64,000 nt of DNA, from assembly GCF_024171815.1 (NCBI RefSeq), contig NZ_JAMTCJ010000001.1, forward strand, positions 310,001 through 374,000, written 5' to 3'. Position 1 is the first letter of the stretch; every line of letters starts with the position of its first letter. Shown in pieces: positions 28,844 through 37,344 of the stretch. Source of the stretch: Williamsia maris. Its GTDB lineage: Bacteria; Actinomycetota; Actinomycetes; Mycobacteriales; Mycobacteriaceae. Below the pieces are notes generated by a model. It made no database searches, had not been told where the DNA came from, and saw only the letters and a program-made list of their open reading frames with translations. The position numbers and the translations under genes were made by a program.

Positions 28844-30376
28844 ATGTCTGCGCTGACAACCGATCTGGGGTCGCCCGGCCAGGCGGTCGGAACGGCTGTC
28901 CTCGTACTCGCCGCCGGTGCGGGTACGCGAATGAAATCCACCGTCCCCAAGGTTCTGCACTCGATCGGTGGGCGCACGCTGCTCGCGCACTCCCTGCACG
29001 CAGCCGCCGGTCTCGACCCCGACCATCTCGTCGCGGTCGTCGGCCACGCCCGCGAACGCGTCACCGCCGCCTGCGACGAGGTCGCCGCCGTACTCGGCCG
29101 ACCGATCGCCGCCGCGGTGCAGGAGACACAGAACGGCACCGGCGGAGCGGTGCGCGCCGGGCTCTCGGCGCTCCCCGAGGACTTCACGGGCGTGGTCGTC
29201 GTGACCGCGGCCGACGTCCCGCTGCTCTCCGGCGACGCGCTGCGCACCCTGCGCGAGCACCACGTGTCGACCGGCTCACAGGTCACGCTGATGACCTCGA
29301 CCGCACAGGACCCGACCGGCTACGGACGCGTGCTCCGCACCCAGGACGGTGAGGTCACCGAGATCGTCGAGGAGCGGGACGCCACGCCGCAGCAGCGGCT
29401 GATCACCGAGGTGAACTCCGGCGTCTACGCATTCGACTCGGTCTTGTTGGCGGCCGCGTTGGCCGACCTCGACGACGACAACGCCCAGGGCGAGATCTAC
29501 CTGACCGACGTGGTCGCGATCGCCCGCGGCATGGACAAGACGGTGCACGCCAACCGAATCGACGACGCACTGCTGGTCGCCGGCTGCAACGACCGCCTGC
29601 AGCTGAGCACCCTCGGGGCGGAGTTGAACCGGCGCGTCGTGGCCGGCCTGATGCTCGACGGCGTCACGGTGGTCGACCCCGCGACCACGTGGGTCGACGT
29701 CGAGGTCCGGGTCGCCGCCGACGTCACGCTGCTGCCCGGCACCCAGCTGCACGGCACCACCGCGATCGCCGCACACGCGGTGGTCGGACCCGACACCACC
29801 CTCACCGACGTCGAGGTCGGCGAGGGCGCCACGGTGATCCGCACCCACGGCAGCGAGTCACGGATCGGGCCGGGAGCCCAGGTCGGGCCGTTCGCCTATC
29901 TGCGACCGGGCACCGATCTGGGCGAGGGATCGAAGATCGGCACCTTCGTCGAGACGAAGAACGCCACCGTGGGCGCCGGGTCGAAGGTCCCGCATCTGAC
30001 CTACGTGGGCGACGCGACCATCGGTGAGCAGTCGAACATCGGCGCCTCGAGCGTGTTCGTCAACTACGACGGGGTGTCGAAGAACCGCACCACCGTCGGC
30101 TCGTATTGCCGCACCGGATCGGACAACATGTTCGTCGCTCCGGTGACCGTGGGTGACGGCGCGTACACCGGGGCCGGTACGGTGCTCAGGCAGGATGTTC
30201 CCCCGGGTGCCCTCGCGGTGTCGGGTGGGGCCCAACGCAACATCGAGGGGTGGGTCGCCGAGAAGCGCCCCGACACCCCATCGGCACACGCGGCAGCGCG
30301 TGCTCGGGCAACAGGTACGAACGGCGCGGGCGACGACGTCGCGTCCGGCACACCGAAAGAGATGGACGAGCAGTGA
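28844..30376 (+). CDS. glmU: GlmU bifunctional UDP-GlcNAc biosynthesis enzyme
   Basis: A 510-residue enzyme with an N-terminal uridylyltransferase ([18 protein letters not shown], about 22-39) and a C-terminal left-handed beta-helix acetyltransferase with hexapeptide repeats ([17 protein letters not shown] onward). It acetylates glucosamine-1-phosphate and couples the product to UTP, giving UDP-GlcNAc for peptidoglycan and the arabinogalactan linker. AACAGGAG precedes ATG 28844. The tail after the beta-helix is Ala/Arg-rich and disordered, as in mycobacteria. The stop overlaps the prs start in GTGA. Confidence 0.97.
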   Translation: MSALTTDLGSPGQAVGTAVLVLAAGAGTRMKSTVPKVLHSIGGRTLLAHSLHAAAGLDPDHLVAVVGHARERVTAACDEVAAVLGRPIAAAVQETQNGTGGAVRAGLSALPEDFTGVVVVTAADVPLLSGDALRTLREHHVSTGSQVTLMTSTAQDPTGYGRVLRTQDGEVTEIVEERDATPQQRLITEVNSGVYAFDSVLLAAALADLDDDNAQGEIYLTDVVAIARGMDKTVHANRIDDALLVAGCNDRLQLSTLGAELNRRVVAGLMLDGVTVVDPATTWVDVEVRVAADVTLLPGTQLHGTTAIAAHAVVGPDTTLTDVEVGEGATVIRTHGSESRIGPGAQVGPFAYLRPGTDLGEGSKIGTFVETKNATVGAGSKVPHLTYVGDATIGEQSNIGASSVFVNYDGVSKNRTTVGSYCRTGSDNMFVAPVTVGDGAYTGAGTVLRQDVPPGALAVSGGAQRNIEGWVAEKRPDTPSAHAAARARATGTNGAGDDVASGTPKEMDEQ

Positions 30377-31350
30377 ACTGGACCACGGACAACCAGAAGA
30401 ACCTGATGCTGTTCTCTGGTCGGGCACATCCCGAACTGGCCGCGGCGGTCGCAAAGGAACTCGGCGTCTCGGTGACCCCGCAGACCGCACGCGACTTCGC
30501 CAACGGCGAGATCTTCGTCCGCTTCGAGGACTCGGTCCGCGGCTCGGATGCTTTTGTGCTGCAGAGCCATCCGGCGCCGCTGAACACGTGGCTGATGGAA
30601 CAGCTCATCATGATCGACGCGCTCAAGCGTGGATCGGCCAAACGCATCACCGCGATCCTGCCGTTCTACCCCTACGCCCGCCAGGACAAGAAGCACCGCG
30701 GCCGGGAGCCCATCTCGGCCCGCCTCGTGGCCGACCTGCTCAAGACCGCGGGCGCCGATCGCATCATCACCGTCGATCTGCACACCGATCAGATCCAGGG
30801 CTTCTTCGACGGCCCGGTCGATCACATGCACGCCCAGGGTCAGCTCGCCGAGTACGTCAAGCACAAGTACGGCACCGAGAACGTGACCGTCGTGTCGCCG
30901 GACTCCGGCCGCGTGCGCGTGGCCGAGAAGTGGGCCGACTCGTTCAACGGCGCGCCATTGGCGTTCATCCACAAGACGCGGGATCCGTTGGTGCCCAACC
31001 AGGTCAAGTCCAACCGTGTGGTCGGTGACGTCGAGGGCCAGATCTGTGTCCTGATCGACGACATGATCGACACCGGTGGCACCATCGCCGGCGCCGTGCG
31101 CGTGCTCAAAGACGCCGGTGCCGGAGACGTCATCATCGCGACCACCCACGGGGTGTTCTCCGATCCGGCCGCCGAGCGCCTGGCGTCGTGCGGAGCGCGC
31201 GAGGTCATCGCCACCGACACCCTGCCGATAGCACCCGAGAAGCGGTTCGAGAACCTCACGGTCCTCTCGATCGCCCCGCTGCTCGCCCAGACGATCCAGC
31301 AGGTCTTCGAGAACGGCTCGGTCACAAGCCTGTTCGACGGCAACGCCTGA
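30373..31350 (+). CDS. prs: Ribose-phosphate pyrophosphokinase (PRPP synthase)
   Basis: A 325-residue class I PRPP synthase making 5-phosphoribosyl 1-pyrophosphate from ribose-5-phosphate and ATP, the precursor of nucleotides, His, Trp and, in this order of bacteria, the arabinan donor decaprenylphosphoryl-arabinose. It shows the family opening ([17 protein letters not shown]), [11 protein letters not shown] and the PRPP loop [12 protein letters not shown] (about 226-237). The GTG start overlaps the glmU stop in GTGA, the conserved glmU-prs pair. Confidence 0.97.
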   Translation: MNWTTDNQKNLMLFSGRAHPELAAAVAKELGVSVTPQTARDFANGEIFVRFEDSVRGSDAFVLQSHPAPLNTWLMEQLIMIDALKRGSAKRITAILPFYPYARQDKKHRGREPISARLVADLLKTAGADRIITVDLHTDQIQGFFDGPVDHMHAQGQLAEYVKHKYGTENVTVVSPDSGRVRVAEKWADSFNGAPLAFIHKTRDPLVPNQVKSNRVVGDVEGQICVLIDDMIDTGGTIAGAVRVLKDAGAGDVIIATTHGVFSDPAAERLASCGAREVIATDTLPIAPEKRFENLTVLSIAPLLAQTIQQVFENGSVTSLFDGNA

Positions 31351-31358
31351 GTCGCGTC

Positions 31359-31700
31359 GTGTCCGCGACCATCTTCCACAACCCGAAGTGCTCGACCTCG
31401 CGTAAGGCGCTCGCCCGGTTGCAGGACGCGGGCATCGAACCCGAGATCGTGCGGTACCTCGACACCCCGCCGACCCGGACCGAGTTGGTCCGCCTCATCG
31501 CCGACGCCGGCATCGAGGTCCGCGCCGCGGTGCGCAGGCGGGAGCCGTTGTTCGCCGAGCTCGCTCTCGCCGACGCATCGGACGACGCGCTGCTCGACGC
31601 GATGGCCGAACATCCGCGGCTCATCGAGCGGCCGTTCGTCGTCACCGACAGGGGCACGCGCCTGGCGCGGCCGGTCGAGTCGATCGACGAGATCCTCTAG
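31359..31700 (+). CDS. ArsC-family (arsenate reductase / Spx-like) thioredoxin-fold protein
   Basis: A 113-residue protein with the ArsC opening FHNPKCSTSRKAL (about 5-17), the single catalytic Cys followed by Ser/Thr/Ser-Arg, and the family end pattern RPFVVTDRGTRLARP (about 88-102). ArsC proteins reduce arsenate with glutaredoxin; many housekeeping members act on other thiols. The GTG start lies 8 bases after the prs stop, so it probably shares the glmU-prs transcript. No arsenite pump or ArsR gene is nearby, so arsenic resistance is uncertain. Confidence 0.85.
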   Translation: MSATIFHNPKCSTSRKALARLQDAGIEPEIVRYLDTPPTRTELVRLIADAGIEVRAAVRRREPLFAELALADASDDALLDAMAEHPRLIERPFVVTDRGTRLARPVESIDEIL

Positions 31701-31798
31701 ATCCGATCTCCGCAGCTCTCGGCACCGCACGCGCCTGAACTGGGCGTATTGCCCGAATCGACGCCGAAGGCCCCCTCTGGCCATCCCTTTCTCGCCGT

Positions 31799-31814
31799 GT
31801 TACAACGGTGTTAC
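31799..31814 (+). promoter_or_regulatory. Candidate GlnR-type site upstream of asnB
   Basis: GTTACAACGGTGTTAC has the AC-n9-AC spacing reported for mycobacterial GlnR. It lies 44 bases before the asnB start. Control of a glutamine-dependent amidotransferase by GlnR is plausible, but the motif is short and could occur by chance. Confidence 0.25.
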
Positions 31815-31857
31815 TGGTAGTTGCATGTACTAAGTAACCGAGCCTGGGGAGGCTGTG

Positions 31858-33699
31858 ATGTGCGGAATCACCGGATGGGTGTCCTTCGATCGAGACCTGT
31901 CGACCGAGCGGGCGACCCTCGACGCCATGACCGCCACGATGGCCTGTCGTGGGCCTGACGGATCAGGCACCTTCGTCGACGGTCACGCCGCACTCGGTCA
32001 CCGACGCCTCGCGATCATCGATCTCCCCGGCGGTACGCAGCCGATGACCGTCAGCACCCCCGCCGGTGCCGTGGCGATCGTCTACAGCGGTGAGACCTAC
32101 AACTTCACCGAGTTGCGCCGCGAGTTGATCGGTCTCGGACACGGTTTCACCACCGACAGCGACACCGAGGTGGTGCTGCGCGGCTACCTCCAGTGGGGCA
32201 CCTCCCTGGTGGAACGCCTGAACGGGATGTACGCGTTCGCGATCTGGGACGGGCGCGACGAGAAGTTGGTCATGGTGCGCGACCGGATGGGCATCAAACC
32301 GTTCTACTTCTACCCCACCCGCGACGGAGTCCTCTTCGGCTCCGAACCGAAGGCGATCCTGGCCAACCCGCTCGCGCGGCGGGTGGTGGACACCGCTGGT
32401 CTGCGCGAGTTGTTCGCGATGACCAAGGCGCCGGGATGGTCTCTGTGGCAGGGGATGTCAGAGGTCCTGCCGGGAACGGTCGCGACGCTGACCAGTCGCG
32501 GACTCGACACCCGCACCTACTGGAAACTCGACGCGCGCGAGCACACCGACGACCGCGAGACCACCGTCGAGCGGGTCCGTGAGCTGATGACCGACATCGT
32601 CGACCGCCAACTCGTCGCCGATGTCCCGAGATGCGTCCTGCTGTCGGGCGGTCTGGATTCGAGCGCGGTCACCGGGTTGGCCGCGGCCCGCCTCGCCGAG
32701 CAGGGCGAGCGGTTGAACACCTTCTCGGTCGATTTCGCCGACCTCGAGGACAACTTCCAGCCGGACGAGATGCGCGACACCCCCGACTCCCCCTACGTGC
32801 GGGAGGTCGCCGAACTGGTCGGCTCCGATCATCGCGACGTGGTTCTCGACTCCGCCGAGCTGACCGACCCGGCGGTGCGTCGCGCGGTCGTCTCCGCCCG
32901 TGACATCCCCGGGGGCATGGGCGATCTGGACAACTCGCTGTACCTGCTCTTCAAGGCGATCCGCGAGCGGTCGACGGTGGCTCTGTCGGGCGAGTCGGCG
33001 GACGAGATCTTCGGCGGCTATCGCTGGTTCCACGACGAGACCGCCCGCAATGCCGACACCTTCCCGTGGCACGCGTTCAGCAGCTCGTTGACGAGCAACC
33101 GACTGGCGCTGCTCACCCCCGACCTGCGCACGAAACTCGATGTCGACGGCTACATCCGCGATCAGTACGCCACCGCACTCGACGCCGTCGAGCAGCTCCC
33201 GAACGCGTCGGATTTCGAGCAGCGGATGCGGGCGATCTGTCACATGCACCTCACCCGGTTCGTGCGGATGCTGCTCGATCGCAAGGACCGGGCGTCGATG
33301 GCGGTGGGCCTCGAGGTGCGGGTGCCGTTCTGTGATCACCGGCTCGTCGAGTACGTCTACAACACCCCGTGGTCACTCAAGTCGTTCGACGGGCGCGAGA
33401 AGAGTCTGCTACGGCACGCGACGAAACACGTTCTGCCACAGTCGGTCATCGAGCGGGTCAAGAGTCCCTACCCGTCCACCCAGGATCCCCGGTATGCGGC
33501 GGCGCTGCAGGAACAGCTCCGCGAGGTCCATGCCGATCCGCACAACGCGATCTTCGAGATCATCGACCGGGCCGCCTTGGGCGAGGTCATCACGGCCGAG
33601 ACCGCGTCCATCACCGGCGATGTGCGCACGGCGATGGACCGGGTCCTCGACATCTACCACTGGATCGACATCTACGCGCCCGACCTCCAGGTGGCCTGA
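31858..33699 (+). CDS. asnB: Glutamine-hydrolysing asparagine synthetase-like protein
   Basis: A 613-residue class II amidotransferase. After Met comes the catalytic Cys (MCGITGW), then the glutaminase Ntn domain (GHRRLAIID, YNGE-equivalent YSGETYN), and from about 235 the synthetase ATP-pyrophosphatase domain with SGGLDSSAV and GESADEIFGGY. It would convert aspartate, or another acid, to its amide with glutamine and ATP. The start is ATG 31858, since Cys2 must follow it; GGGGAGG is upstream. A GlnR-like site lies upstream. The length and YSGE variant leave room for a non-asparagine substrate. Confidence 0.9.
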   Translation: MCGITGWVSFDRDLSTERATLDAMTATMACRGPDGSGTFVDGHAALGHRRLAIIDLPGGTQPMTVSTPAGAVAIVYSGETYNFTELRRELIGLGHGFTTDSDTEVVLRGYLQWGTSLVERLNGMYAFAIWDGRDEKLVMVRDRMGIKPFYFYPTRDGVLFGSEPKAILANPLARRVVDTAGLRELFAMTKAPGWSLWQGMSEVLPGTVATLTSRGLDTRTYWKLDAREHTDDRETTVERVRELMTDIVDRQLVADVPRCVLLSGGLDSSAVTGLAAARLAEQGERLNTFSVDFADLEDNFQPDEMRDTPDSPYVREVAELVGSDHRDVVLDSAELTDPAVRRAVVSARDIPGGMGDLDNSLYLLFKAIRERSTVALSGESADEIFGGYRWFHDETARNADTFPWHAFSSSLTSNRLALLTPDLRTKLDVDGYIRDQYATALDAVEQLPNASDFEQRMRAICHMHLTRFVRMLLDRKDRASMAVGLEVRVPFCDHRLVEYVYNTPWSLKSFDGREKSLLRHATKHVLPQSVIERVKSPYPSTQDPRYAAALQEQLREVHADPHNAIFEIIDRAALGEVITAETASITGDVRTAMDRVLDIYHWIDIYAPDLQVA

Positions 33700-33711
33700 C
33701 CCTGCCCTCGG

Positions 33712-34155
33712 TCAGATGGTGGCGGGCGGCGGCAGCGGGCGCTGGATGGACGGGATCGCCACGGCCGCCAGGGCCGGGATCAGCTTCGCGGCTGCGTGCA
33801 GGTGATCGAAGTAGTCGCGCCATCCCACGACCAGGCCGTCGCGGATCTCGAACCGACCGCACACCCAGAACTGCCAGTGCAGGCGCCCGAGGCTCAGTTC
33901 GTCGATGCGTTCGGTGAGGACGGTGTCGCCGTCGGCGGAGACATTGAGAAACCGGACGCCGAAACCCACCGGCCCGTCGAGACCGCGCAGCACCTTCACC
34001 GTGCCTGCGTGACGCAGCGTCGGCCATCCGACGTTGGTGTAGACGAGGTCGGGGTGCAGCAGCGCGATCGCGGCGGCGGAGTCACCGGCGGCCATCGCGG
34101 TGAGGAAGTCGACGGCCACGTCGGCCGCGGTCGGGATCGCTGTGGGGGTGCTCAT
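33712..34155 (-). CDS. Limonene-epoxide-hydrolase-like NTF2-fold protein, copy A
   Basis: A 147-residue protein of the limonene-1,2-epoxide hydrolase branch of the NTF2 fold. LTERIDELSL and the late WRDYFD provide the Arg/Asp and Asp residues that activate water in that family. The ATG at 34155 starts the conserved domain; one further upstream would overlap the neighbouring gene. It lies 26 bases downstream of a related gene on the same strand, so the two form a tandem pair. Natural substrates of mycobacterial members include lipids and steroids; here it is unknown. Confidence 0.72.
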   Translation of the reverse strand: MSTPTAIPTAADVAVDFLTAMAAGDSAAAIALLHPDLVYTNVGWPTLRHAGTVKVLRGLDGPVGFGVRFLNVSADGDTVLTERIDELSLGRLHWQFWVCGRFEIRDGLVVGWRDYFDHLHAAAKLIPALAAVAIPSIQRPLPPPATI

Positions 34156-34181
34156 CGTGCGATGGTCGCATGACCGAGGGC

Positions 34182-34676
34182 TCACTGCGGTGGCATGTGC
34201 GCCCGCATCGACGGAACCGCCGCACCGAGGAGTCCCCGCGAGATCGCCCGCACGAGGGCGATCCGCCCCACCTCGTCGTGCCAGCGGACGATCTTGCCGT
34301 CATCGACCTCAGCGGTACCCCGCACCGCGACCTGGATGCGCAACCGACCCCGGATGAGCGCATCGGTGCGCTCGGTGCGGACCGTGCTCCCGTCGCGCGT
34401 GACCTGATGGACGACGACGTCGAAACCCCAGGAGGAGCCGGCGATGCGGTGCAGCCTGCGCATCACCGCAGCCCGACCGCGACGGGCACCGGAGTGACCG
34501 ACGCGGTACTCGACCTGCGGTGCGAGCATCTGCTCGGCGACATCGGGGTCGGCGAGCGCGAGGGATTCGAGGAACCGGATGGCCACGTCCTCCGGCGACC
34601 ACAGCAGACAGTCGACGACCGACCCGCCACGACGGATGCGGTCGGGGTCGCTGCGCTGGGGATACACACCGGCCAT
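34182..34676 (-). CDS. Limonene-epoxide-hydrolase-like NTF2-fold protein, copy B
   Basis: A 164-residue relative of the next gene downstream, with the same order of elements: an opening helix (VAIRFLESLALADPDVAEQM), RTERTDAL in place of LTERIDEL, and IVRWHDEVGRI in place of WRDYFD. The Arg, Asp and second Asp positions are kept, so activity is possible. ATG 34676 is my choice of start; GTGs at 34697 and 34703 are also in frame. It is divergent from rplY. The pair probably arose by tandem duplication followed by strong divergence. Confidence 0.65.
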   Translation of the reverse strand: MAGVYPQRSDPDRIRRGGSVVDCLLWSPEDVAIRFLESLALADPDVAEQMLAPQVEYRVGHSGARRGRAAVMRRLHRIAGSSWGFDVVVHQVTRDGSTVRTERTDALIRGRLRIQVAVRGTAEVDDGKIVRWHDEVGRIALVRAISRGLLGAAVPSMRAHMPPQ

Positions 34677-34737
34677 GCTCCGCCCGGTCCGCGACACGGC
34701 CACGAACTCGACATGACGCGTGGGCGAACAGTGGATG

Positions 34738-34766
34738 TGACACGCCTGAGAATCGTCGGTTAGGCT
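34738..34766 (+). promoter_or_regulatory. Candidate rplY promoter
   Basis: TGACAC (34738-34743), a 17-bp spacer and TAGGCT (34761-34766) form a plausible SigA promoter. It predicts a leader of about 145 bases before the rplY ATG. The stretch between this and the gene holds no convincing coding frame. Confidence 0.4.
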
Positions 34767-34918
34767 GTCCGACGTTGTCCCGGCGAGGGCGGATCCATCG
34801 TGGTCCCCGTTATCGGCGTGGCGGAGTTCTCCGTGTGGACCCAGGTCTGCTGTGGAGGTCGCGGCCCGTTGTCCTCTCGCCTCGACCGACATGACCACCA
34901 CACGTTCAGGAGAACATC

Positions 34919-35590
34919 ATGGCCACCACGGCAAACCCGCTCACCGTCACCACGCGCACCGAGCGCGGCAAGGGCGCCGCCCGTCGCGCGCGCCGTGCCG
35001 GCAACGTCCCGGCCGTCCTCTACGGCCACGGCACCGATCCCCAGCACCTCAGCCTCCCGGCGCTCGAGCTGGCCGCGATCCTGCGTAACAACGGCACCAA
35101 CGCCGTCATCGACCTCGACATCGAGGGCACCAGCCAGCTCGCGCTGACCAAGCAGGTCGACGTCCACCCGGTGCGCAACTACATCGAGCACGTCGATCTC
35201 CTGGTGATCCGTCGCGGCGAGAAGGTCACCGTCGAGGTCACGATCATCGTCGAGGGCGATCCCGCCCCCGGCACCCTGGTCACCCAGGACGCCAACACCG
35301 TCGAGATCGAGGCCGACGTCATGTCGATCCCCGAGCAGATCGTCGTGTCGGTCGAGGACGCGCAGGTCGGCGTCACGATCAGCGCCTCGGATCTCGAGCT
35401 GCCCGAGGGCGTCACCCTCATCACCGATCCCGAGACCCTGATCGTCGCCGTCAACCAGGCGCCGACCCAGGAAGACCTCGAGGCCGAGCTGGATCAGGAT
35501 CTGCTGCCCGACGAGACCGAGGGCGACGAGGACGCCGAGGGCGAGGGCGACGCGGACTCCGAGTCCAAGGACGACTCGACCGACGAGTAG
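34919..35590 (+). CDS. rplY: 50S ribosomal protein L25/general stress protein Ctc
   Basis: A 223-residue long-form L25 (TL5/CTC type): an amino 5S rRNA-binding beta-barrel ([20 protein letters not shown], about 17-36), then the TL5 C-terminal domain ([21 protein letters not shown]) and an acidic tail of about 35 residues rich in Glu/Asp. It binds 5S rRNA in the large subunit. TCAGGAGAAC precedes the ATG. pth starts at the very next base after its stop. Equivalent of Rv1015c; an unusually long 5' leader is predicted. Confidence 0.96.
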   Translation: MATTANPLTVTTRTERGKGAARRARRAGNVPAVLYGHGTDPQHLSLPALELAAILRNNGTNAVIDLDIEGTSQLALTKQVDVHPVRNYIEHVDLLVIRRGEKVTVEVTIIVEGDPAPGTLVTQDANTVEIEADVMSIPEQIVVSVEDAQVGVTISASDLELPEGVTLITDPETLIVAVNQAPTQEDLEAELDQDLLPDETEGDEDAEGEGDADSESKDDSTDE

Positions 35591-36157
35591 GTGCGTCTGG
35601 TCGTCGGCCCGGGGAATCCCGGGCCGCGCTACGCGGCCACTCGACACAACATCGGTATGACCGTGGCCGATGCGCTGGTCGAGCGGGCCTCGGAGCGGTA
35701 CAAGGTGCACAAACGCTCCGGCGCCGACATCGCGACGGTGTCGGTGGCCGGGACGTCTGTGCTCGTCGCCCGACCACGGGTGTTCATGAACGAGGCCGGT
35801 CGCCAGATCGGTCCGCTGGCCTCGTTCTTCTCCATCGCGCCGAACGACGTCATCGTCGTGCACGACGAACTCGACATCGACTTCGGTCTGGTCCGTCTCA
35901 AGCGCGGTGGCGGCGAGGGTGGTCACAACGGGCTGCGGTCGATCTCGGCGGCGCTCGGCTCACGCGACTACCTTCGTGTGCGTCTGGGTATCGGACGTCC
36001 GCCCGGACGCCAGGACCCGGCCGATTACGTGCTCAAACCGTTCGCCTCCGCACAGCGCACCGAGGTGGACCTGTTGGTGGAGAACGGCATCGACGCCGTC
36101 GATCTGCTGCTCACGACAACGTTGGAAGAAGCTCAGAACCGCGTACACGCGTGGTGA
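35591..36157 (+). CDS. pth: Peptidyl-tRNA hydrolase
   Basis: A 188-residue enzyme that releases peptides from prematurely dissociated peptidyl-tRNA. The catalytic motifs are [18 protein letters not shown] (about 6-23, with the essential His), [10 protein letters not shown], and [10 protein letters not shown] (the Asp), then [13 protein letters not shown]. The GTG start follows directly on the rplY stop codon, the conserved rplY-pth pair. Length and motifs are those of a normal active enzyme. Confidence 0.97.
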   Translation: MRLVVGPGNPGPRYAATRHNIGMTVADALVERASERYKVHKRSGADIATVSVAGTSVLVARPRVFMNEAGRQIGPLASFFSIAPNDVIVVHDELDIDFGLVRLKRGGGEGGHNGLRSISAALGSRDYLRVRLGIGRPPGRQDPADYVLKPFASAQRTEVDLLVENGIDAVDLLLTTTLEEAQNRVHAW

Positions 36158-36175
36158 GACGAACGAGGGGGATGC

Positions 36176-37234
36176 ATGGTCGCCATCAAGGTCAACGAAG
36201 GTAATCCGAACGTCGCGATGCTGGGGATCGGCGCGTACCGCCCGAGCCGGATCGTGAGCAACGCCGAGGTGTGCGAAACGCTGGACTCCTCCGACGAGTG
36301 GATCTACGAACGCAGTGGGATCCGCAACCGTCGCTACATCAGTGGCGACGAGACGGCCAAGTCGATGGCCATCGCCGCGGCCGAGCGTGCGATCGAGAAC
36401 TCCGGCGTGCCCAAGGAGAAGATCGGTGCGATCCTCCTGGCCACGTTGAGCTGGAAGACGAAGATCCCGCACGGCGCACCGCAGATCGCCTTCGAGCTGG
36501 GCATCAACGGCATCCCCGCGTTCGACATCGCCTCGGGCTGTGGCGGGTTCGGTTACGGGCTGGGTATCGCGACCGACATGGTCCGCGCCGGTTCGGCCGA
36601 GTACGTCGTCGTGATCGGTGTGGAGACGCTGTCGGTCGTGCTCGACCCCACCGACCGCAACACCGCCTTCATCTTCGGAGACGGCGCGGGCGCGGTCGTC
36701 GTCGGACCGAGCGAGGTCAACGGCATCTCCCCCACCGTGTGGGGCAGCGACGGTGAGAACGCCGAGGCGATCGGTCAGAGCTACGACATCATCGAGTACA
36801 TGGATCGCGCCGAGGAGTTCCAGTCGCGTGATCCGGAGACCGATCCGGTCGAGCGCATGGTGGTCACCATGCAGGGATCGCGCGTGTTCCGCTGGGCGGC
36901 GATCACCCTGCCGAAGGCGTTGGCGTCGACGCTGGAGCTGTCCGGGGTCACCGCCGAGGACATCGAGGTGTTCGTCCCGCACCAGGCCAACGCGCGTATC
37001 AACGAGCTGATGCGCAAGAACCTGGGTCTGCCCGACGATCTGCCGATGGCCAACGACATCGAGAACACCGGCAACACCTCGGCGGCCTCGATCCCCCTCG
37101 CGATGGAGGAGATGCTGGCCAGCGGCAAGGCCAAGGGTGGCCAGACCGCGTTGCTGCTCGGCTTCGGTGCCGGTCTCAGCTACGCCGGCCAGGTCGTCAC
37201 GCTCCCCCCGGCCCCGAAGATCACCAGCTTCTGA
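36176..37234 (+). CDS. Beta-ketoacyl-ACP synthase III-like enzyme (FabH family)
   Basis: A 352-residue KAS III enzyme. The catalytic triad is intact: Cys in ASGCGGFGYG (about 123), His in FVPHQANARI (about 270) and Asn in ENTGNTSAAS (about 300). KAS III enzymes condense an acyl-CoA starter with malonyl-ACP; FabH-like paralogues also make alkyl resorcinols or other secondary lipids. GAGGGGG lies before the ATG. It follows pth by 18 bases and ends at a 15-bp perfect hairpin, so it may be the last gene of the rplY-pth transcript. The starter unit is unknown. Confidence 0.9.
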   Translation: MVAIKVNEGNPNVAMLGIGAYRPSRIVSNAEVCETLDSSDEWIYERSGIRNRRYISGDETAKSMAIAAAERAIENSGVPKEKIGAILLATLSWKTKIPHGAPQIAFELGINGIPAFDIASGCGGFGYGLGIATDMVRAGSAEYVVVIGVETLSVVLDPTDRNTAFIFGDGAGAVVVGPSEVNGISPTVWGSDGENAEAIGQSYDIIEYMDRAEEFQSRDPETDPVERMVVTMQGSRVFRWAAITLPKALASTLELSGVTAEDIEVFVPHQANARINELMRKNLGLPDDLPMANDIENTGNTSAASIPLAMEEMLASGKAKGGQTALLLGFGAGLSYAGQVVTLPPAPKITSF

Positions 37235-37248
37235 CGTTTCCGCTCGAT

Positions 37249-37289
37249 CCGTAGCAGTTCGTGACGCTCTTCGACACGAACTGCTACGG
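37249..37289 (+). terminator. Strong hairpin after the KAS III gene
   Basis: CCGTAGCAGTTCGTG (37249-37263) and CACGAACTGCTACGG (37275-37289) form a perfect 15-bp stem with an 11-base loop, beginning 15 bases after the stop. There is no U-tract. Confidence 0.7.
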
Positions 37290-37309
37290 GTTCGTACCGC
37301 CTGCGAAAT

Positions 37310-37338
37310 TTGGGTCTGACCTGGGGGTTGAGTAGCCT
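37310..37338 (+). promoter_or_regulatory. prfC promoter (leaderless)
   Basis: TTGGGT (37310-37315), 17 bases, then TAGCCT (37333-37338); the GTG start of prfC follows after 6 bases. Spacing and sequence are near ideal for a leaderless SigA transcript. Confidence 0.6.
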
Positions 37339-37344
37339 CGACAG

